Origin: an uncultured Collinsella sp.
GTDB taxonomy: Bacteria > Actinomycetota > Coriobacteriia > Coriobacteriales > Coriobacteriaceae
Direction: 5' to 3'
DNA length: 54,261 nucleotides
Assembly (NCBI GenBank): GCA_958405195.1
Contig: CATYDM010000010.1
Span: forward strand, 1-54,261
Shown: in pieces, positions 42,560 through 50,776 of the stretch
Numbering within the stretch: the first letter of the stretch is position 1
Layout of the letters: each line of letters opens with the position of its first letter
Made by a program: the position numbers and the translations under genes
Notes under the pieces: generated by a model
Told to the model about the DNA's origin: nothing
The model's database searches: none
What the model saw: the letters and a program-made list of their open reading frames with translations, nothing else

Positions 42560-43093
42560 ATGTCCCAGCACACCAAACACGGCTGCGACCATATCTTCTT
42601 TATCGGCTTTTTGGGCGCGGGCAAATCGACGCTCGCGCGCAACGTCGGCACTATGTTCAAGCGGCGTTTTATCGATACCGACCGCCTGGTCGTGCGCCGT
42701 TGCGGCAAGTCGGTAACCGAGATTTTTGAGACCGAGGGTGAGGGTCGTTTTCGCGAGCTCGAGACCTCGGCGCTCCGTTCGCTCCAAAGCGAGCGCAGCC
42801 TGTTGGTTTCGTGCGGGGGCGGTATCGTCGAAACGCCGGTGAATATTGAACTGATGCACGAAATGGGTACGTGCGTGTACCTCGAGGGCGACTTCGAGGA
42901 TTCGATTCGCCAGATTCGTCGGTCCGACACGCGTCCCGATTTCCGTTCGCCCGAGCATGCTGCGCGCCTGTTTGAGCATCGCCGTCCGCTGTATCGCCAG
43001 GCCGCCGATCTTACCCTTGATATTCGCAACAAGTCCTTCGAGGACGTTTCCTACCTTTGTGCCGAGATGCTTTTGGAGCGTGGGCTGCTATGA
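42560..43093 (+). CDS. aroK: shikimate kinase
   Basis: The 177-residue P-loop kinase has FIGFLGAGKSTLARNVG (Walker A), FIDTDRLV with the shikimate-binding aspartate, EGRFRELE, SCGGGIVETP and the lid/arginine region RRPLYRQAADLTLDI. These residues support an active enzyme phosphorylating shikimate. The stop overlaps the AroB-like start by four bases (ATGA). The usual neighbours aroE and aroC are absent from this locus. Confidence 0.9.
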   Translation: MSQHTKHGCDHIFFIGFLGAGKSTLARNVGTMFKRRFIDTDRLVVRRCGKSVTEIFETEGEGRFRELETSALRSLQSERSLLVSCGGGIVETPVNIELMHEMGTCVYLEGDFEDSIRQIRRSDTRPDFRSPEHAARLFEHRRPLYRQAADLTLDIRNKSFEDVSYLCAEMLLERGLL

Positions 43094-44199
43094 TTCGCCG
43101 TCAACTGATCAATTTCCAAAACCGCAGTGTCGATGTCCGTGTCGGATTGGGTGCGTTCGATGAGCTGTCGCGCATGTTTGCCTCGGCCGTTGGCAAGCCT
43201 AAGCGCGCGATGGTGGTTTGGAACGACGCCACATCCGAGCGTTTTGGTGAGGTCGTCGAGCATGCGCTGGTCGACGCCGGTTTTGCCGTGTCGCCGCTAG
43301 TCCTCGAGGTTTCGCCTGCTGGTGCCACGCTGGCCGATGCCGATGCTATCTTTGGCGCCTTGTCTGCCAACGGCATTACCTGCGACGATCTGGTTGTCGC
43401 CGTTGGCGATGCCGCAACCTGCTCGGTTGTTAGCTGGTGCGCCAACCAGTGGTGCGGTCGCACCGAGTGCGCGCTGCTGCCGACGACGTTCGACGCCATG
43501 CTCACGGTCGCGACGACCATGAAGCCGCTCGTCGCCTCGTCGGCCAATGCACTTCCCGCTATCGCGTTCCGTCCCGAACCGGGCTTGGTCGTGTGTGACC
43601 TCGACTTTGTTCGCGAGGCGGACCCCGAGGACCTCAAGCTCGGCTTTGTGGTACTTGTTGGCACCATGCTTTCGAGCAGCAAGTCACGCTGGAATCAGTT
43701 TACTGAGACCGTCCCCGAGATTCTCGCGGGCGAGGAGGTCGCGCTCGTCAATGCTGTTCAATGGTCTCAGACTGCCCGTAAAGACGTACTGATGGCCACG
43801 AACCCGAGCGCCCGCCATGCGCTCGATTTTGGCAAGACGGGGGAGCGTACCTTGCGCGCTTGCTTGGGCGATGCCGCTTCGCAGGTCCCTGCCTACCAGC
43901 TGTTGTCCGAGGGCATGCGCTTTGAGGCGCGCCTAGCACATGATGCCTGCGACTTCGATATCGATTACGTCTTTGAGGTCGATGACTGCCTGGAGGACTT
44001 TGGTATCGAGGAACTTGCCTTCGATCTGGAGCCTGCCGCATATATCGAGGAGTTCCGCAGGCAGCAGTTTGTCCGCTCGAACCGCAGTATGTTGCCGCTG
44101 CCCGCGGCGCTCGGCGCCATTCGTCTAACGAGCGTTGAGGACGAGGTCCTTGAGCGCCATGCTCACGCCTACTTGGCTTCACGCAAAGAACTTCTCTAA
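43090..44199 (+). CDS. 3-dehydroquinate synthase-like protein, probably catalytically dead
   Basis: The 369-residue protein follows the AroB fold order but the active-site signatures are replaced. The NAD-binding GGGVxGDLAGF reads AVGDAATCSVV. PTTLLxxVDSSVGGKTGxN reads PTTFDAMLTVATTMKPLVAS. GLAEVIKYG becomes KLGFVVLVGTM. The metal-binding GHTFGHAxE becomes GKTGERTLR, and LHGExV becomes LSEGMRF. Thus the Glu and His metal ligands and key lysines are lost by my alignment. The reading frame is intact and coupled to aroK, so the protein is probably made and has another role, or is decaying slowly. Confidence 0.75.
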   Translation: MIRRQLINFQNRSVDVRVGLGAFDELSRMFASAVGKPKRAMVVWNDATSERFGEVVEHALVDAGFAVSPLVLEVSPAGATLADADAIFGALSANGITCDDLVVAVGDAATCSVVSWCANQWCGRTECALLPTTFDAMLTVATTMKPLVASSANALPAIAFRPEPGLVVCDLDFVREADPEDLKLGFVVLVGTMLSSSKSRWNQFTETVPEILAGEEVALVNAVQWSQTARKDVLMATNPSARHALDFGKTGERTLRACLGDAASQVPAYQLLSEGMRFEARLAHDACDFDIDYVFEVDDCLEDFGIEELAFDLEPAAYIEEFRRQQFVRSNRSMLPLPAALGAIRLTSVEDEVLERHAHAYLASRKELL

Positions 44200-44205
44200 G
44201 ATTTA

Positions 44206-44310
44206 TTGACATCCATTGTCTTTCGTATCATGTTGAGGTGCGGGTTTCCAATCGGTTGTGGATCGCATGCGATCCCGTCGTTCGGTTGAGACCCGTCCCG
44301 TCTATATAGA
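44206..44310 (+). promoter_or_regulatory. promoter and structured leader of the M24 peptidase gene
   Basis: TTGACA (44206-44211) is a perfect -35, with TATCAT or CATGTT downstream as candidate -10. The leader folds as a long arm: CGGGTTT plus CAATCG (44241-44254) with CGGTTG plus AGACCCG (44283-44295), one bulged base. It encloses the perfect 16-bp palindrome GGATCGCATGCGATCC (44260-44275). TCTATATAGA (44301-44310) is a further small palindrome. The function is unknown; no known riboswitch consensus is recognised. Confidence 0.5.
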
Positions 44311-44331
44311 GACAACAAGAAAGGAATCTGC

Positions 44332-45462
44332 ATGTCTGAGTTTGCTGCCGGTCCTGCCGGTCGTATCGAGCGTGTCCGTGCCCTGATGGTCGAGCGTGGC
44401 TACGACGCCATCGTGGTGCGCGACGAGGCCAACCTTCGTTGGCTTACGGGCGTGAAGGGCGTCTTCGACTACACCTTCGAGTTCCCGCACGCTGCGTTTA
44501 TTACGGCCGACCAGTGCCTGTTCCACACCGACTCGCGCTACCTCAACAGCTTTGAGGAGAACACGCCCGCCGGCAGCCCTTGGGTCTACGACATGGACGA
44601 GGGCACCATCCCCGGTTGGGTCGCCGGCAAGATTGCGGCCAACAAGTGCCGCGTCTGCGCTGTCGAGGACGATATGCAGATTTATTTCTACCAGGGCATT
44701 CAGCGCGGCCTGGAGGACCGCTCCGTCGCCTGCATGCTGCCGCTGATGCACGACGACATCCGCAAGATGCGCGCCATCAAGGACGCCGAGGAGATCGAGC
44801 TCATGCGCCACGCACAGTCGATTACCGACGCCGCCTTCCAGCACATGCTCGGGTTTATTAAGCCCGGTATGACCGAGAAGCAGGTTCGCAACGAGCTCGA
44901 GAACTTTATGTTCGCCAACGGCGCCGACAGCCTGGCCTTCGGCTCCATCGTGGCGAGCGGTCCCAACACCGCCAACCCGCATGCCGTGCCGAGCGATCGC
45001 GTGATCGAGAAGGGCGATTTCGTCCTCATGGATTACGGCGCGGGCTACTGTGATTACCGCTCCGACATGACGCGCACCGTCGTGATGGGCGAGCCCACGC
45101 AAGAGCAGCTCGACCTGTACGCACTCGTGCGCCGCACGCACGAGGAATGCGTCGCCGCCATTCATCCGGGCGTCGAGGGCAACGACATTTTCAAGCTTTC
45201 CAAGAAGATCATCGGCGATGCCGGCTATGGCGATTACTACAACCATGGTCTGGGCCACGGCGTGGGCATCGACATCCACGAGCTGCCTAACTTTAACCGC
45301 AGCAAGAACACCATCGAGATCGGCTCGGTTATCACCATGGAGCCCGGCGTGTACCTGCCCGGTGTGGGCGGCGTGCGCCTGGAGGACTACGGCGTGGTCT
45401 CCGAGAACGGCTACGAGCCCTTCACCAAGACCCCGCACGACCTGCACGTTATCGACTGCTAG
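44332..45462 (+). CDS. M24 family metallopeptidase (Xaa-Pro aminopeptidase/prolidase type)
   Basis: The 376-residue protein has the creatinase-like N-terminal domain and the pita-bread catalytic domain. All five metal ligands are present: DYGAGYCDYRSDMTRT (two Asp), GLGHGVGIDIHE (His), TMEPGVYLPG (Glu) and RLEDYGVV (Glu). It should cleave Xaa-Pro dipeptides or N-terminal residues before proline. AGAAAGGA precedes ATG 44332. The peptidase-efp order is typical of Gram-positive genomes, though a terminator separates them here. Confidence 0.92.
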   Translation: MSEFAAGPAGRIERVRALMVERGYDAIVVRDEANLRWLTGVKGVFDYTFEFPHAAFITADQCLFHTDSRYLNSFEENTPAGSPWVYDMDEGTIPGWVAGKIAANKCRVCAVEDDMQIYFYQGIQRGLEDRSVACMLPLMHDDIRKMRAIKDAEEIELMRHAQSITDAAFQHMLGFIKPGMTEKQVRNELENFMFANGADSLAFGSIVASGPNTANPHAVPSDRVIEKGDFVLMDYGAGYCDYRSDMTRTVVMGEPTQEQLDLYALVRRTHEECVAAIHPGVEGNDIFKLSKKIIGDAGYGDYYNHGLGHGVGIDIHELPNFNRSKNTIEIGSVITMEPGVYLPGVGGVRLEDYGVVSENGYEPFTKTPHDLHVIDC

Positions 45463-45485
45463 TCTACTTCGGTAGATAGTTTGGG

Positions 45486-45529
45486 GCGGGGCGTCCGGAT
45501 CGATTCGGACGCCCCGCGTTCTCTTTTTA
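45486..45529 (+). terminator. Rho-independent terminator after the M24 peptidase gene
   Basis: GCGGGGCGTCCG (45486-45497) pairs perfectly with CGGACGCCCCGC (45506-45517), an 8-base loop, followed by GTTCTCTTTTT. Confidence 0.92.
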
Positions 45530-45559
45530 TGCGCTCGCTGCAGGCGCCGTCTGCAAGTG

Positions 45560-45565
45560 TATAAT
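45560..45565 (+). promoter_or_regulatory. efp promoter -10
   Basis: A consensus TATAAT lies 58 bases before the efp start and just downstream of the terminator. The region 17 bases upstream (GCTGCA) is a poor -35. Confidence 0.6.
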
Positions 45566-45622
45566 TTCGGTCGTATGTAATTTGGACGCTTGTGCGTTCT
45601 GCCCATAACAAGAAAGGTCGCT

Positions 45623-46186
45623 ATGCCTACCATTTCTACCGCCGACTTCAAGAACGGCCTCGGTCTCCGCATCAAGGACAAGGTCTACACCATCGTCGAG
45701 TTCCAGCATGTCAAGCCGGGCAAGGGCGGCGCGTTTGTGCGCTACAAGACCCGCGACATCAAGAGCGGCCGCGTCGTCGAGAACACCTGCAACGCCGGCA
45801 CCAAGTTCGAGAGCGTCATGCTCACCACCCGTGAGTTCCAGTACCTCTACAACGATGGCGCCGACTACATCTTCATGGACAATGAGACCTATGAGCAGGT
45901 TCCCGTTCCTGAGGACATGGTGGGCGAGAACTCCAAGTGGCTGCGTGAGAACGACATCTGCCAGCTGCTCTTCGCCGACGACGAGCTCATGGGCGTGACC
46001 CCGCCGATGTTCATCGAGACTACCATCGTCCAGACCGACCCGGGCTTTAAGGGCGACACCGTCCAGGGTTCCACCAAGCCGGCCACGATCGACACCGGCG
46101 CTGTCATCCAGGTCCCCATGTACCTCAACGAGGGCGAGGTCATCAAGGTTGACACCCGCGACGGCAAGTTCGTCTCCCGCGTCTAG
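45623..46186 (+). CDS. efp: elongation factor P
   Basis: The 187-residue protein has the three-barrel EF-P pattern. The loop HVKPGKGGAFVR bears the lysine that reaches the peptidyl-transferase centre. The closing region holds TIVQTDPGFKGDTVQG and GAVIQVPMYLNEGE. It relieves stalling at polyproline. The lysine at the loop tip excludes the arginine-rhamnosylation type; genes for lysyl modification (epmA/B) are not in the window. AGAAAGG precedes ATG 45623. Confidence 0.97.
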   Translation: MPTISTADFKNGLGLRIKDKVYTIVEFQHVKPGKGGAFVRYKTRDIKSGRVVENTCNAGTKFESVMLTTREFQYLYNDGADYIFMDNETYEQVPVPEDMVGENSKWLRENDICQLLFADDELMGVTPPMFIETTIVQTDPGFKGDTVQGSTKPATIDTGAVIQVPMYLNEGEVIKVDTRDGKFVSRV

Positions 46187-46210
46187 CAACCAACTCTTCT
46201 AGGAGGACTC

Positions 46211-46573
46211 ATGCCCCAGGAAATCAAGATTGACGGCATCGGCATTTCGCCCGATGTTCTGACCGCCATCGTCTCGCGCGCCGTGTCGGATGTCGAGGGC
46301 ATCGCCTCCGTTGGCGTCAAGGACCTTGCCACCAACCTTGTCTCCATGATGCTCTCGTCCAAGGCCCCTGCTTCCGAGCCGGCGGTCGAGGCCGAGGTCG
46401 TCGGCGACAAGCTCGCACTCACCGTGCGTGTCGTGGTGTTCTTTGGCTATCCGTTCAAGAAGCTCGCCGAGGCCGTTCGCGCCGCCGTGGTCGCTGCCAT
46501 CGATGCTCAGGTGGGCGTCGAGGTCGAGCGCGTTGACGTTTGCATTGACGGCCTCGTTTTCCCCAAGGAGTAA
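46211..46573 (+). CDS. Asp23/Gls24 family protein, second copy
   Basis: The 120-residue protein has the Asp23 pattern ISPDVLTAIVSRAVSDVEGIASVG and ends ERVDVCIDGLVFPKE. It is diverged from the copy at 358-714. AGGAGG lies before ATG 46211. Between efp and nusB this gene is a standard Firmicutes/Actinobacteria component often annotated as an alkaline-shock protein. Function is not established. Confidence 0.88.
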   Translation: MPQEIKIDGIGISPDVLTAIVSRAVSDVEGIASVGVKDLATNLVSMMLSSKAPASEPAVEAEVVGDKLALTVRVVVFFGYPFKKLAEAVRAAVVAAIDAQVGVEVERVDVCIDGLVFPKE

Positions 46574-46576
46574 CCT

Positions 46577-47161
46577 TTGAGCCTTAAGGTTTATCGCGGG
46601 CGCACGCTTGCCCGCAGTCAGGCGCTGCAGCTGCTGTTCCAGGCCGAGGCCACGGACAGCCCGCTCGAGCGCGTCCTCGAGGGCGATTTCCTGATCTCGA
46701 AGGGTCCCCTCGACCCCTATGCGCTGGAGCTTTGCCGCGGTGCCTACGAGCATATCGATCGTATCGACTGCGCTCTGCGCGCCGTCGCCAAGAACTGGGA
46801 TCTTATGCGCATGCCCGGCGCCGACCGCAACTTGCTGCGTATCGCCGTCTATGAGATGCGCTTCCTCACCGACGAGGAGGTCTCGGACGCCATCGTAATC
46901 AACGAGGCCGTCGAGCTTGCCAAGGCCTATGGCACCGACCAGTCCGCTTCGTTCGTCAACGGCGTGCTGGGCAAGATCGCTCGCAGCGAGGAGCTGCCAG
47001 GCGAGGACCTGTACCAAGAGCTGCTGGCCGAAGATCGCGCTCGCGAGGAGGCACAGGCTGCCGAGGCTGCCGCCAAGGTTGCGGTTGCCCAGGCTGAGGC
47101 TGGCGTGCTGGCCGAGGATGCGGACGCCGCCGAGGCTGTTGTCGACTCCGTCGAGGAGTAG
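46577..47161 (+). CDS. nusB: transcription antitermination factor NusB
   Basis: The 194-residue helical protein starts with RTLARSQALQLLFQAEATDS and contains MRMPGADRNLLRIAVYEMRFL and VINEAVELAKAYGTDQSASFVNGVLGKI, the NusB core. The last 50 residues are an Ala/Glu-rich extension not found in E. coli NusB. It acts with NusE and boxA in rRNA transcription. The start is TTG 46577, three bases after the preceding stop. xseB follows after two bases. Confidence 0.93.
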   Translation: MSLKVYRGRTLARSQALQLLFQAEATDSPLERVLEGDFLISKGPLDPYALELCRGAYEHIDRIDCALRAVAKNWDLMRMPGADRNLLRIAVYEMRFLTDEEVSDAIVINEAVELAKAYGTDQSASFVNGVLGKIARSEELPGEDLYQELLAEDRAREEAQAAEAAAKVAVAQAEAGVLAEDADAAEAVVDSVEE

Positions 47162-47163
47162 CT

Positions 47164-47403
47164 ATGCCAGAGGGTTCCGTCCGCAACTTCGACGAGATCT
47201 CGGACCGCTTGGACCAGATCATCGCTACCGTTCGTTCCAAGGATACCTCCTTGGAGCGTTCGCTCGATTTGTTTGACGAAGCGATTGAGCTGGGCTCCCG
47301 CGCGGTCGATATGGTCGACAAGTTTGAGCTGACGCCGCGTGAGGCCGACAAGCTCGAGCAGGAATATGATGAGGATGCGGCAAACGAATCCCAGGATAGC
47401 TAG
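47164..47403 (+). CDS. xseB: exodeoxyribonuclease VII small subunit
   Basis: The 79-residue helical protein carries the XseB signature: FDEISDRLDQIIATVRSKDTS and LERSLDLFDEAIELG. It pairs with XseA to degrade single-stranded DNA. In most genomes xseA is adjacent; here it is not in the window. Read together with nusB, tlyA, nadK and recN it belongs to the common nusB-xse-tlyA-nadK-recN group. Confidence 0.9.
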   Translation: MPEGSVRNFDEISDRLDQIIATVRSKDTSLERSLDLFDEAIELGSRAVDMVDKFELTPREADKLEQEYDEDAANESQDS

Positions 47404-47438
47404 GCTGCATCTCCGGATACGAATGGTTGATGGCATTC

Positions 47439-48242
47439 ATGAAACGCGTGCGTCTTGATGACGAACTGATTTCACAGGGCATCTGCGCCGATCGCGCGGA
47501 TGCCCTTCGCACTCTTATGGCCGGCTTGGTCTCGAGTGGCGGTGAGCGCTTGACTTCGCCGGGTCTTAAGGTGATGCCGTGGCTGCCGCTGCACGTGAAG
47601 GGGCGCATTCCCTATGTTGGCCGCGGCGGTCTTAAGCTCGAAGGCGCGCTTGATGCGTTTGGCATCAATCCGACGGGCCTTGCCTGTCTGGATGTGGGCT
47701 GCTCTACCGGCGGTTTTACCGATTGCCTGCTCAAGCGCGGAGCTGCGACCGTTGTCTCGGTGGACGTGGGTCGCGCCCAGTTCGATTGGTCGTTGCGTCA
47801 GGACGATCGCGTGACGCTGCATGAGCGCACAAACGTGACGCAGCTGCCTGAGCTTGGCTATTCCGGCGCCATCGACCTGGCTGTGTGTGATGTCTCGTTT
47901 ACCAGCATCGCGAACATTATCGATGCGGTACTGGCGTGCCTGGCTCCTACGGGTTCATTCTGCACGCTCGTAAAGCCGCAGTTTGAGGCTCCGGCGGCGC
48001 TGGTGAGCGAGGGCGGCATTGTGACCGATCCCACCGTGCGCCGCGATACACTCGTGGCGGCGGTTGAACTCTTTGCTGCCAAGGGCCTGTTCCCGGTCGA
48101 TGTGTGCGTGTCACCCATTCATGGTGCCAAGGGCAACGTTGAGTTTTTCCTGTACGGCACGAGATTTGAACCCGGTGACCGCTCGCAAGACGAGCTGCAA
48201 TCCCAGGTATCGGTTTTGAGCGAGAAAGCTGCAACGCTATGA
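47439..48242 (+). CDS. tlyA: TlyA family rRNA 2'-O-methyltransferase
   Basis: The 267-residue protein has an N-terminal S4 domain (KRVRLDDELISQGICADRAD) and an FtsJ-like SAM domain: VGRGGLKLEGALDAFG, LDVGCSTGGFTDCLL, AVCDVSFTSI, LVKPQFE and KGNVEFFLYG, giving the K-D-K-E tetrad. TlyA methylates C1409 of 16S and C1920 of 23S rRNA in mycobacteria and affects capreomycin sensitivity; hemolysin annotations are historical. The start could also be ATG 47430. It overlaps nadK by four bases. Confidence 0.92.
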   Translation: MKRVRLDDELISQGICADRADALRTLMAGLVSSGGERLTSPGLKVMPWLPLHVKGRIPYVGRGGLKLEGALDAFGINPTGLACLDVGCSTGGFTDCLLKRGAATVVSVDVGRAQFDWSLRQDDRVTLHERTNVTQLPELGYSGAIDLAVCDVSFTSIANIIDAVLACLAPTGSFCTLVKPQFEAPAALVSEGGIVTDPTVRRDTLVAAVELFAAKGLFPVDVCVSPIHGAKGNVEFFLYGTRFEPGDRSQDELQSQVSVLSEKAATL

Positions 48243-49099
48243 AGGTCTTTCTGGTTCCCAATTACTACAAGCAAGAGGCGGTCGAGAGCGGCCTGATGCT
48301 CGAGCTTTGGCTGACGCGCCAGGGCTATGAGGTGGCATGGGCTGCCGACCAGCGATCCAAGATTCAGAGCACGCCTGATATTGACGGCTCCGATCTGGTC
48401 ATTACGCTCGGCGGCGACGGTACGTTGCTGCGCGCTGCCCGCATCCTCAACCATCGCGAGATTCCTATCCTCGGTCTTTCCTATGGTCACCTGGGCTTTT
48501 TAACTGCTGCGAGCCCCGAGGAGCGCGACATTCTGCAGGTCGTGAGCGACGCCCTTTCCGGCGAGCTGCACGTGAGTCGTCGCGCCACCATCGCCGCGGA
48601 TATCGTGTCCGTGCGCGAAGACGGTACGAAGGATGTCGTGCGCACCTTCGCCCTCAACGACATGGCGCTTACCCGCGGTCCGCTGTCCGATATGGTCGAG
48701 TTCGACATCACGGTGTCGGGCCACCATATCGATCGACTTCGTGGCGACGGCGTGGTCGTGTCCACGGCGACTGGTTCTACGGGGTATGCGCTCAGTGCGG
48801 GTGGCCCCATCGTGAGCCCCGACTATACGGGCATGGTCTGCGTGCCCATTGCGCCGCACACCATTCAGGCCCGCGCCTTCTTGACTTCGCCGAGTGATGT
48901 CGTCGAAATCTTTATGTCTGATGACCGTCCGAGCATTCCGGCGATCGCTATCGATGGACAGTTTATTACCTGCGATGGCACCGTTCAGAGCGTGGCGGTG
49001 CGCCGCGGGCCCGGAGATGTGCTGCTGCTCGATTACGGCCCCGAGAGCTTCTATAACTCGGTGAGCCGCGTATTCTACGGAGTCCGTCATGATCGATGA
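48239..49099 (+). CDS. nadK: NAD kinase
   Basis: The 286-residue protein contains the ATP-site motif VITLGGDGTLLRAAR (GGDG), LSYGHLGFLTA, the adenine/NAD-site FALNDMALTRG (usually NE, here ND) and the glycine-rich TATGSTGYALSAGGPI. It phosphorylates NAD to NADP. It overlaps tlyA at the start and recN at the end, forming a tight three-gene run. Confidence 0.95.
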   Translation: MKVFLVPNYYKQEAVESGLMLELWLTRQGYEVAWAADQRSKIQSTPDIDGSDLVITLGGDGTLLRAARILNHREIPILGLSYGHLGFLTAASPEERDILQVVSDALSGELHVSRRATIAADIVSVREDGTKDVVRTFALNDMALTRGPLSDMVEFDITVSGHHIDRLRGDGVVVSTATGSTGYALSAGGPIVSPDYTGMVCVPIAPHTIQARAFLTSPSDVVEIFMSDDRPSIPAIAIDGQFITCDGTVQSVAVRRGPGDVLLLDYGPESFYNSVSRVFYGVRHDR

Positions 49100-50717
49100 A
49101 CTGCAGGTTTCTAACATTGCACTCATTCGCGAGGCGACGCTGGTGCCGAGTGCCGGCCTGACTGTCCTGACCGGTGAGACCGGCGCCGGCAAGACCGCGC
49201 TGCTCTCGGCCCTCAAGCTTATTTTGGGCGAGCGCGCGGATTCCTCGACGGTGCGCGAGGGTGAGGCGCTCGCGAGCGTCGAGGCACGACTCTACGACGG
49301 GCCGCACGACACGGAGGGTTTTACCGTGCAGCGCAGCCTTTCTGCCGAGGGCCGCAGCCGCGTGAAGATTGACGGTCGCATCGCCAGTGTGCGCGAGCTT
49401 TCGGAGCGCGTTGGCGTGATGATGGATCTGTGCGGCCAACACGAGCATCAGCGCTTGCTCGACCCGGCGCATCACGTTGCGATGGTCGATGCCTGGGCGG
49501 GACGCTCTGCGCTCGAGGCGCTGGATGCGTACCGCGCCTGCTTTAAGGCATCGCGTGCTGCCGCCAAGGAGGTTCGACGTGTCGAAGAGGCCTCGCGTGC
49601 GCAGGGGAGTCGCGTCGAGGAGGCGCGCTTTGCCCTCGAGCGCATCGGCGAGGTCGACCCCAAGCCGGGCGAGTATGAGGAACTCGAGGAACTGCTGCCG
49701 CGCTCCGAACATGCCGAGGTACTGGTTGCCACGGCTAACGATGCCCATGCATCGCTTGCCTCCGAAGGGGGAGCGCTCGATGCCGTGAACAGCGCCGTGG
49801 CAGAGCTTTCCCGTATGGCTACCGTCGATCGCAAACTGGGCGACATTGCCGATGCGCTTTCGGATGCCTGCATCTCCCTTGAGGATTGCGCGAACGAGCT
49901 TCGTGCCTATCGCGATGGCGTCGCCTTCGACCCGCGCGAGCTCGCTCGCATGCGTGAGCGGTATTCCGACCTCAAGGGCCTGTTGCGTCAGTGGGGTCCC
50001 ACCATGGACGATGTTTTTGCTATGCGCGATCGCTCGCAAGAGCTGCTGTCCCTGGTCGATGATGGCGATGAGCAGATCAAAAAGGCGCGTGAGGCACTCG
50101 GGAGCGCTGAGCGCGAGTTGTTTGCCGCTGCCAAGGCACTTAAGCGCGCTCGCAATACGGCGGCCCCGCGCTTCTGCCACGAGGTTGGCCGCCAGATGGC
50201 GCGCTTGGAGATGGGTAGTGCCGAGCTCGTCTGGGAGTCGCGCGATCTTCCCCGTGCTGAGTGGACGCCCGTTGGTCCTTCGAGCTACGAGCTGCTATAC
50301 CGCAGCGGTGCCGGCTTGACGCCACGTCCCCTTCGCCGCATTGCGTCGGGCGGCGAGCTCAGCCGCGTCATGCTGGCAAGCAAGGTTGTCCTCGGTAACG
50401 CGGACGGTGTTGATACGTTGGTGTTTGACGAGGTCGATGCTGGTGTCGGTGGCTCCACGGCGCGTGCACTTGCGGGCGTGCTGACAGATCTCGCCGCTAC
50501 GCATCAGGTGATTGTCGTAACCCACTTGGCGCAGGTTGCCGTCATGGCCGACAAGCATTATGTCGTCAGCAAGGAACCGGGCGATGTTCCCCAGACGCAT
50601 TTGGACGAGGTAACCGGCGAAGCGCGTACCGCCGAGATCGCCCGCATGCTGAGCGGCGATCAGTCCGAGGCAAGCTTGGCCCACGCAAAGCAGATGCTCG
50701 AAGAAGCTCGAGGTTAG
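49089..50717 (+). CDS. recN: DNA repair protein RecN
   Basis: The 542-residue SMC-like ATPase opens with IDELQVSNIALIREATLV. It has Walker A GETGAGKTALLSALKLILG near 32, coiled coils at about 150-350, the signature ASGGELSRVMLASKVVL near 419, and Walker B VFDEVDAGVGG. It tethers and protects double-strand break ends. It starts 11 bases inside nadK and is followed by a terminator-like palindrome. Confidence 0.96.
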   Translation: MIDELQVSNIALIREATLVPSAGLTVLTGETGAGKTALLSALKLILGERADSSTVREGEALASVEARLYDGPHDTEGFTVQRSLSAEGRSRVKIDGRIASVRELSERVGVMMDLCGQHEHQRLLDPAHHVAMVDAWAGRSALEALDAYRACFKASRAAAKEVRRVEEASRAQGSRVEEARFALERIGEVDPKPGEYEELEELLPRSEHAEVLVATANDAHASLASEGGALDAVNSAVAELSRMATVDRKLGDIADALSDACISLEDCANELRAYRDGVAFDPRELARMRERYSDLKGLLRQWGPTMDDVFAMRDRSQELLSLVDDGDEQIKKAREALGSAERELFAAAKALKRARNTAAPRFCHEVGRQMARLEMGSAELVWESRDLPRAEWTPVGPSSYELLYRSGAGLTPRPLRRIASGGELSRVMLASKVVLGNADGVDTLVFDEVDAGVGGSTARALAGVLTDLAATHQVIVVTHLAQVAVMADKHYVVSKEPGDVPQTHLDEVTGEARTAEIARMLSGDQSEASLAHAKQMLEEARG

Positions 50718-50736
50718 GTCGTATCAGCGGTGTTGG

Positions 50737-50769
50737 TGGGACAAAATCGACTGAAATTTTTGTCCCACT
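50737..50769 (+). terminator. bidirectional terminator between recN and the RpiR gene
   Basis: GTGGGACAAAA (50737-50747) pairs perfectly with TTTTGTCCCAC (50759-50769). A/T runs on both sides of the loop are usable from both directions. The right arm sequence also occurs alone at 33881-33891. Confidence 0.75.
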
Positions 50770-50776
50770 ACGCGTT

